DNA of 64,000 bases from Zygnema circumcarinatum (Eukaryota; Streptophyta; Zygnematophyceae; Zygnematales; Zygnemataceae), in the NCBI GenBank assembly GCA_037447605.1, contig CM074806.1, positions 111,417-175,416 of the forward strand. Reading direction: 5' to 3'. The translations under genes and the position numbers were made by a program. This document shows positions 58,252 to 64,000 of the stretch, in pieces. The notes beneath the pieces were generated by a model. The model had not been told where the DNA came from, ran no database searches, and saw nothing but the letters and a program-made list of their open reading frames with translations. The stretch's first letter is position 1. Every line of letters begins with the position of its first letter.

Positions 58252-59370
58252 GTGTGTGGAGCATTTTTTAGCCTCCCCCAGTTACTTGATGTTAAGCAGG
58301 TGGCAGGATAAGGAGCGGAAAAAGTTTGCTTGTACGGAATATTACAATGGAGCTAAGAAGTGGCAGCTGTTGGGGCCAGTTGTTTCTTTGTGCTTCTGGC
58401 AAGGAAGGAAGTCTTCTCTTCTCTCTAATGGAATGTGTCGAGCGGAACGTGGTGGTGATTCGAATTTGTTTGATTGTCGGGCTTGGGGTGTCAGTTTCTG
58501 GGTTTCTTTGGGCGATGTGGCAGGGACTGTTGTTTTTGGGATTGTGGCAGATAGAATAAGTTTGCAGTACTATGGAAAATTTGTATTGAGTTTTATGGAG
58601 AGTTGTCGGGCGGATGATGGGCGCTTGTTTGTATGGGAAAAGCCTGTGAAGTGTGTTCAGCTGTGAACTTGGGAGGTGGTTTAAGGTATGTACAAACTTG
58701 GGCTCACAAAAGTTACTGTTCTGTTTGGAACTATAATTGGGTTTGTAGTGAAGATTGAGAGGGCATTTTATCGCTGACAGGTTGGACCATTGGATCAACC
58801 ATTGGAATGGCTGCGAACCCATTCGCGAACAGAGCAACCATTGTCAATGGTTCGACCCATTGGTTAGAAGGCTTTCTTGAAGTTATCTTCAAATAGCCTC
58901 AAAAGTGTATTGCAAGCCAGCATATTTCAGTGAACAGTTCCTTGTTAATTTGCGATATAATCGCTAAAGCACCATCGCTTCCAATAGATACAAGACGTTA
59001 TTTCGAATTTGCCACTCGGCGTACAAAAGTTTGCGTTTTCTAGGCGATGGCGTCAACCATTGCAATGGTAACGAACCATTGGCGTCGGACCGAATTAACC
59101 ATTGCCAATGGTCCCAACTGTTGGATGCCAATGGTTGCCCGCCATTCCAAGGGTTGGGAATCAACCATTGCATCGCCAACCATTGCCGTCCACTGCGACC
59201 AATGGTTGCCGAGCCAATTAATGGTCCGACCTGTGCCAAACTGCGTTAGAACGGGACTATTACGGTAACGTTTCTCCGTTGTGGAACACTTCCAATCACT
59301 ACTTGCCACATGTCATTTTTGTCCATTTGGCGAATCACGATTGGATTTGATCGACTCCAGTACCTTATGA
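58252..59370. other. region downstream of eL21 with inverted AACCATTGG motifs
   Basis: The first 430 bp are probably eL21 3' UTR. The rest contains clusters of ACCATT/AATGGT motifs forming small palindromes (58780-58870 and 59050-59225). No gene supported. Confidence 0.5.
58780..59225. repeat. cluster of ACCATTG / CAATGGT inverted motifs
   Basis: About 14 copies of ACCATT or AATGGT. They form perfect or near-perfect short palindromes at 58836-58852 (AACCATTGTCAATGGTT), 59056-59069 (ACCATTGCAATGGT) and 59098-59112 (ACCATTGCCAATGGT). Many contain CCAAT on one strand. Confidence 0.8.
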
Positions 59371-59378
59371 GTTATGAC

Positions 59379-60204
59379 CAGGGTTCGTCAAATAGGGGAG
59401 ATCCCCTAAATATCGTAAATAGCTTATTTATGTAAGATTTTGAGATCAGTTTACGTGATTTCAACTTAAATACCAAACAAGCCCCAAAAAAGCATTTTTT
59501 TGGTTAAAAACAAAAAGGAAATGAATTGCATTTGCAACCACGATAGCAATGATGTATATGAACTTTACTTGTTGGTATAACAACACGGCTTTAGAAACTG
59601 GTGCAACCTCTTCGACTCTTATAGATTGGTAAATTTTACCAATCAATTAGAACAACTGTGCATTTGGAAATCACAACATATAGTTGCTTATTCAAAAACC
59701 CAATTGCTCGAAAACTTTGTAGATCCAATCCTAAGCTCTCTACTTCCTTTTCCATCCATCATTAATTACTCCAAGTATCACTTTAGAATCCATCATAGTC
59801 TTGAAATTTCCTCACAAAAACTCTATTCCAAATCATAACCTCTGAAATTCTAGGTGTAGTCACAAAAGAAAAACTGAAATAGGAACTAAAATTAGAAATG
59901 AAATGACAAATGGTCCCACTCCCTTAGGAGTTTTAGGCTGAACAAGACAGCTATAGAAGTGATGCAAACTACTCAAAGAGACCCTCGAAGAGCGTTCAAA
60001 CTATCAAACTGTTTGCAGTGAAGAATTCCTTCCAATGAAAAGTCTGTCAACCTCTTTCGAAACTCGTCTTTCTCCCAAACAATTCCTGTCTCGTCCGTAC
60101 GTGTACGGTTTCGTTCGTACAGTCGATATTTACGTGTTTTTACAAAACCAATTTAGGGGACAGTCCCCTATCTTAAGCCGAAATCCCCTATTTGACGAAC
60201 CCTG
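59379..60204. mobile_element. non-autonomous hAT-like DNA transposon (MITE), 826 bp
   Basis: Terminal inverted repeats of 21 bp match perfectly: CAGGGTTCGTCAAATAGGGG at 59379 and its complement ending at 60204 (one further base, A, also pairs). The element is flanked by a perfect 8-bp duplication GTTATGAC at 59371-59378 and 60205-60212, the size typical of hAT insertions, and a CAGGG-type end is common in hAT elements. The interior is AT-rich with no transposase-like frame, so it needs a transposase supplied in trans. Subterminal GGGGA/TCCCC motifs lie near both ends. It sits about 345 bp upstream of the cysteinyl-tRNA synthetase start. Clean ends and identical target copies suggest a fairly recent insertion. 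Confidence 0.9.
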
Positions 60205-60547
60205 GTTATGACCCTAACGCTTGGAAGCTCCCGGAACTACAGTTGGCCCTTTTTTTGACCTACATAGAAAGGCAGTCTTCTCTTTCTGCCACATCCTTGG
60301 CCATTTTCCTCTCCCTGTCCCTCTCCCTCTCTCCCTCTCCTCTCTCACAACCACCACTTGTAGCAACTCATATACTTCTCTCGCTCCTTGTTCTCTTCTC
60401 TACCCACTGCTTTCAGCACCTGTTTTCTCGTGTTCGTCTAGTCCTCCTTTCCCTCCTCCTCCTCCTGGTCGTCGCCCTACTCCCCCTCCCTATCTTCCAC
60501 TTCCTCCCTATCCTGCTCCTCCTTCTGCCCTCCTGCTTCTTTCATCC

Positions 60548-63500
60548 ATGGAAGTCGACCATGCAACCAGAGATAGTAATGGCGTTGTGGAGAACGGTGA
60601 CGCGAAGCCCTTGAGGTGGTACGAAGTGCAGGCGCAGGGGGACGCCTGCAGCGGTCTGCGAGTGAGCAACAGCCTCTGCAGTGACACCTCCAAGAGGGTG
60701 CCCTTTGTAGCCAGCAAGGGCAAACAAGGTACTGCGCTAAGTTTCTCTAGCTGGAATTCCAGAATGAAAAGGCAACATCTTCATTCTTAACTGCATTGTC
60801 AAGTAGAATATGCAAACAGTAGAGTCTAAAAGTCTAAACAAGGTAGTGGAGTCCAATTTTTTTTTTGCGAAGTTTGATGGTTATGGTAACAGGAAAATAT
60901 CGCCTTCATTATCAAGAGCCCCTGCATTCATCAAGGCTTGATTGCTTGTCGCATTTCCACTTTCTACAGCATTTGAGTCGCTTCTGCTATTGGGAATGCT
61001 AAAATTTCACATTTACGCCAGTCCATTCGTTTTCCATATTCAACCAAACATTTCGGATGTATGTTGAATGGGTCTGTGAGCAGTGAGTTGGTACATATGC
61101 GGCCCAACGGTTTACGACTCTTCTCATGTCGGCCACGCCCGCACCTATCTCTCGTTTGACATCATAAGGCGCATACTTGAGGTGATCGTCCTCACTTTGG
61201 GTCAGTAAAAACAATCAGATTCGACACGAAATTCAATATTTATATGAGATTTTCTGTACAGAATTTCAAGGCCTGTCCTACTCAGGTGGCCGCTTCAAGC
61301 CACGTTAATATATACTCGAGGGGTTTTCCTTGTAAACGAAAAATCAACTGGTATATGTAGAGTTATGGTAGCAGAACAAGCATGGAAACAAAGGTCGTTT
61401 GGAAGGAGCTCAACTGAAGATCAAACACAGTGCAGCAATTCACTTTGTGTTGTAATTTTTACGCTACGTTTGCTCCAGTTACCTTTGAAACTCTCTTCAT
61501 TTTTTTTAGTGTCTTAATTGATGCTCGTTTGGAGAATTTTTGCAGGATTACTTCGGGTATGAAATCTTCTATGTGATGAATATCACGGACGTGGATGACA
61601 AGGTGATAAAAAAAGCACGTCAAAATTTTCTTCTTCAACGATATGTTGAAGCGAACAAAGATCCAAAGCAGGTGCACCCTCGTTCTCTACAGGCCAGCTA
61701 AACGATAACGGGTCGGTGTTCCTCTTACAGTAGAGGCTCGACTTGCGAACACTTGGCAAAACAAGTATTCCATCATGTTTACGACATGCCTGGAGTTGCT
61801 TGAACGAAATCTCTCACTTGTTATTTAATCAGTGGGAGAATGCACTCGCATAAGCTGGATTAATAATAGCATTACTTAGAGGTTTAAAAGAAAAAAATTG
61901 GTTGCAAAGCTTTCATAAAACATTGGCATTTCTAACATTACTCATACCTTGGATGGAAGTGAGCGGTTTTAGTTCCAGATATCGACGAGTTTATAAACTT
62001 TTGCATATGGTAAACTATTGTTGTCCAAAGCCCCTTTATGCCAAGTTAATAAACGCTAGAGATTCTGAACCAAGAAAATGGACCAATTTTGAGGATTATC
62101 CGTCCCTCTGATGCAGGTTTTATGTGATGTCGAGTCTGCACTTCACGATTGCATTGCGAAGCAGCAGAAAAAGGTCAGTATTGACCTGTAATCTTTCATC
62201 CACTGTCAAATCATCCGAGCATACCTCCTTTTCTCTTCCTTTCTTTTTCCTTCTCGTCCCTGTCCTACTCTTATGCTTCTTCTTTCCTGTATCATTCCTT
62301 CCGTGCATGTTACTTTTGCGCAGCAAATCTTGGAACTCAACTCTGCTTTGAAAAGTTCACTGGGAGATTAATTTCCAACGTATGCTTTGCAGAAGCTTGA
62401 AAGTTCCAATATGAATGGTTTGTGAAATTAGACTTTTCTTTTCTGAAAGGACCCTTGCCTTGAAATGTTTGCAGCTGGTGGAGGTAACGAAAGCAATGGA
62501 GACCGCCACTGGGTCACAGCAGAAAACTGAACTTGCCACTGTGAGTATTCAATAAAAGCGCGCTGACTCGCTCACTTCATGGAAAGCACGCTGGCTGCAG
62601 ATTTTCCATTCGTTTTTTCAAACCCAAGTAGCATTGCAATCATTCACAGGTTTTCGCCATTTCCTGTCGCACCACATGTCGAAAGTATGTTCTCAGTGAT
62701 AGCAAGCTTTTTTTTCTCAGATAGCAGTGAGAGATAGAGAGAGAGAGAGAGATAGAGTGATAACAAATTTGGGGCTATTTTCTGCAGCAAATTGCGCAGG
62801 AGGAGTTGAAGGCAAGGCAACTGGAGACAGCTCAGCAGGAGCTGGAGAAAAGGAGTGAAGCTGCTCTTCAAGCAGAGGGAGAGGAGGGGGTCCAACTCCT
62901 GCTCGCAGTGGGGAGGGATGCGATAGCAACCATCCTGGATGAGAGAGAGGGGAGCACGGTCACTGACAACTCGATATATCGCGCTCATACAGCTCGGTAG
63001 GCCCTTCCTTTGCCTACTGTGGAAGTTCCTTCACATTGCTTAGAAATTTTTAAGGCTGCTTTCGGAGGCATCTCGATGTTATCTGCCTGTTTGGAGTCAA
63101 TTGTTTGCAATTGTCTCCTGTGGAGACATGAACCTTTTGACTTATTGCTTGTTGACTTTTGATGTTCAGATATGAGCAGGAATTTTGGGAGGACATGGAT
63201 GCCTTAGGGGTGAAACGGCCTGATGTGTTGACACGTGTCACAGAGTAATCTTCTTACCTTCTAGGCTTTCCAAGCACTTTATAGTGGTTAAAAAACACCC
63301 ACTTAATGATCTTGTCTGCCCTTCAGTGTCAGAAATAATTCACTATAACGGTGAATTTAGCGGCCAAATAGACTGAACTTTGGCAGAAGAATGCTTTCAA
63401 AATAGATGCGTGATGCTTTTAAATTGACGTGAACGAGTATTGGGGGGGGGTCTATGGAGCCATGCAGATATATTCCGGAAATTATTGAATATGTGCAGCA

Positions 63501-63885
63501 TATACAGAACAAAGGGTTGGCTTACACCTCTAACGGCTCGGTCTATTTTGATACTCGAGCATTTGTGTGAGTCGTATCTCTTCCTGCATACTTCTCTTCG
63601 TTCATATTTTAAGCTTTTCACCCAGCAGAACCTCTCTGAGCAAGACATTCATTGCATGCGTTCTCTTCGTTGATATATTAAACTATTTATCCAGCAGATT
63701 CTCACTGAGGAATACATTCAATTCATGCTATGGAAACGGGCCAACATATGGGCTGCAGAGAGAGGAAACACATGTACGGAAAATTGAATCCTGTAGCAAT
63801 TGGCAGTGCTGCTCTAGCAGCAGAGGGTGAGGCCAATTTTGAGACGACAGAGAAGCGGGATAAGAAGGACTTTGCACTCTGGAAG
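60548..63885 (+). CDS. cysteinyl-tRNA synthetase, 5' part (runs off the window)
   Basis: Class I enzyme charging tRNA-Cys, of the eukaryotic cytosolic type. Nine exons seen: 60548-60728, 61084-61181, 61546-61671, 62117-62173, 62475-62540, 62788-62996, 63170-63244, 63468-63566 and 63759-63885; 346 codons, phases consistent. [20 protein letters not shown] gives the first zinc-ligand Cys66 and the HIGH-like motif HVGH (75-78). [19 protein letters not shown] is the next family block. A charged helical insert follows ([20 protein letters not shown]), as in eukaryotic enzymes. Then come [29 protein letters not shown] and [11 protein letters not shown]. The remaining catalytic domain, KMSKS loop and anticodon-binding region lie beyond 64000. 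The first exon has no obvious targeting signal. Confidence 0.93.
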
Positions 63886-64000
63886 GTGAGTTTGCGTTTG
63901 AATTATGCTGCTACTCATAATGTTTGACTTGGGTCTGTGCTCGTGCTTATGTAGTTTGCTTTTGTATGTTGTTTCATCACAACATCTTCTGGTTCATCAG

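Noticed and set aside
62321-62369. Possible cysteinyl-tRNA synthetase exon starting [12 protein letters not shown]
   Set aside because: It has a good acceptor, but ends in a stop and its only GT leaves the wrong phase for the next exon.

Overview
The window is nuclear DNA from a eukaryote, most likely a green plant or streptophyte alga. Genes are split by many GT-AG introns. Several products point to plants: a STIG1-type cysteine-rich secreted protein, cytochrome c oxidase subunit 5C, a plant-style MED17, an N-myristoylated SnRK1/AMPK beta subunit and organelle-type small heat-shock proteins. Intergenic and intronic DNA is rich in CT/GA microsatellites, telomere-like CCCTAA arrays and CACGTG and GTAC palindromes. 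Genus and species cannot be fixed from the sequence.

Layout, left to right: two organellar HSP20 genes head to head (371-1831 minus, 2868-4323 plus); AMPK/SnRK1 beta subunit (5100-7545 minus) divergent from an NmrA-like NAD(P)-binding protein (8486-9813 plus); an EYA-type HAD phosphatase (11056-13896 plus); a STIG1-domain protein with a His-Pro repeat stalk (14956-16310 minus); an NDR-family AGC kinase in 12 coding exons (18027-24225 minus); Mediator subunit MED17 (26130-30650 plus); a Trm5-type tRNA (guanine-N1) methyltransferase (31368-35052 minus) divergent from a CECR5-like HAD hydrolase (35370-38884 plus); COX5C (39657-40332 plus); a PheA/TfdB-type FAD monooxygenase (41412-44385 minus); a PH-domain protein of unknown family (46078-50328 plus, middle exons unresolved); a membrane-anchored sulfotransferase (51894-54853 plus); ribosomal protein eL21 (56952-58251 plus); a non-autonomous hAT-like element (59379-60204); and the 5' part of a cysteinyl-tRNA synthetase gene that runs off the right edge (60548-63885+, plus).

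Exon boundaries were placed by hand from GT-AG sites, reading phase and family similarity recalled from general knowledge. Except in the PH-domain gene, every chosen junction keeps phase. No transcript or database search was available.

The genes do not form one pathway. They are mostly single-copy housekeeping functions: stress chaperones, energy sensing, a morphogenesis kinase, transcription, tRNA modification and charging, and respiration. The most noteworthy non-coding features are the HSE-bearing divergent promoter between the twin sHSP genes, the 826-bp hAT-like element with a perfect 8-bp target duplication, very dense GTAC and G-box clusters in promoters, a 19-bp periodic TGACG array upstream of eL21, and sense-strand CT tracts sitting directly behind 5' splice sites in several genes.
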